From: Gluconobacter roseus NBRC 3990
GTDB lineage: Bacteria; Pseudomonadota; Alphaproteobacteria; Acetobacterales; Acetobacteraceae
Assembly (NCBI RefSeq): GCF_006538885.1
Contig: NZ_BJLY01000001.1
Coordinates: forward strand, 124,001-188,000
Reading direction: 5' to 3'
DNA: 64,000 bases
Position 1 is the stretch's first letter. Each line of letters starts with the position of its first letter. The notes under the pieces were generated by a model. The model did no database searches. It was not told the DNA's origin and was given only the letters and a program-made list of their open reading frames with translations. A program made the translations under genes and the position numbers. Positions 63,729-64,000 of the stretch are shown here, piece by piece.

Positions 63729-64000
63729 ATGTCACAGAGCGTAGTGTCACATACTTTACCGCTAAAGAATCTTCATGTTCCCTCAAGGGACCGGGTGCCG
63801 TCCCGTGCGCCGGGGCGTCCTGTCAATCTTCGGCTGAAGGACAATATTCTTGCGGCGATCGCGCGGGTTCTGGTGGAGGAAGGGTATCAGGGCCTGACCA
63901 TCAGCCGCGTGGCCAAGGCGGCGGGGGTTTCGACCGCGACGGTCTATCGGCGCTGGCCGACGAAGCAGGCGATGTTCTTCGATGCGATCCGTCTGTGGCG
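63729..64000 (+). CDS. TetR-family transcriptional regulator, N-terminal part
   Basis: This gene runs off the end of the window after 90 codons. After a 30-residue extension the TetR DNA-binding domain starts with NILAAIARVLVEEGYQGLTI, and the recognition region is VAKAAGVSTATVYRRWPTK. The ATG at 63729 is preceded by GGGAGGG at good distance. Its ligand domain is not visible. Two short perfect inverted repeats lie upstream. Confidence 0.85.
   Translation, partial: MSQSVVSHTLPLKNLHVPSRDRVPSRAPGRPVNLRLKDNILAAIARVLVEEGYQGLTISRVAKAAGVSTATVYRRWPTKQAMFFDAIRLW

Overview
The window looks like chromosome of an acetic acid bacterium, most likely Gluconobacter or a close relative (Acetobacteraceae, Alphaproteobacteria). 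Evidence: a GcrA tail, an alphaproteobacterial one-cysteine DksA and a FYDLN zinc-ribbon protein; a hopanoid side-chain cluster (hpnH, hpnM, hpnI, hpnJ, hpnK); a three-subunit periplasmic molybdenum aldehyde dehydrogenase with a triheme cytochrome c; and a cytochrome bc1 operon next to a single-heme cytochrome c. I assigned genus from gene content only; no search was run. I see no insertion sequence, prophage, CRISPR array or replication origin.

Layout. 1-4.6 kb: end of gcrA, tRNA-Thr, dksA, a flagellar trio (flgI, rod-binding protein, FlgN-like) and a CNNM/CBS membrane protein. 4.7-11.5 kb: hopanoid genes, with hpnH divergent from hpnM-hpnI-hpnJ-hpnK, then an adenosine kinase. Two RNA hairpins interrupt the hpn operon. 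11.8-20 kb: bactofilin, a DUF3465 protein, clpS-clpA, a D,D-carboxypeptidase, methionine aminopeptidase and gamma-glutamyltransferase. 20-29 kb: conserved housekeeping blocks (SRP RNA, dnaX-ybaB-recR, an SDR, a lipoprotein with the FYDLN protein, aroA-cmk-rpsA). 29.2-36.6 kb: three large glycan-assembly genes with unusual multidomain architecture and a stretch of lower GC. 36.8-46.2 kb: M16 peptidase, small membrane proteins, a GT4 glycosyltransferase and the aldehyde dehydrogenase operon. 46.6-53.5 kb: an iron-complex-type ABC transporter, a GH20 hexosaminidase, a HAD phosphatase and a LacI regulator. 54-58.7 kb: a divergent sulfur module (ArsR regulator and peroxiredoxin facing a persulfide-dioxygenase-like hydrolase, a DUF442-SQR fusion and a TauE exporter) around a palindromic operator. 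58.7-64 kb: a membrane protein, an XRE-cupin regulator, an orphan STN-domain protein, petABC, cytochrome c and the start of a TetR regulator.

How the genes work together. The hpn genes convert diploptene towards adenosyl-, glucosaminyl- and cyclitol-ether hopanoids that stabilise membranes under acid and alcohol stress. The aldehyde dehydrogenase oxidises aldehydes in the periplasm and feeds electrons to the quinone pool, and the bc1 complex could pass them on to cytochrome c. The sulfur module probably oxidises sulfide and persulfide and exports the product. The most novel-looking part is the 29.2-36.6 kb glycan locus: a CgeB-like/GT4 protein with a duplicated C-terminal module, a GT2/GT4 protein preceded by six ~43-residue repeats, and a stand-alone CgeB-like paralogue.
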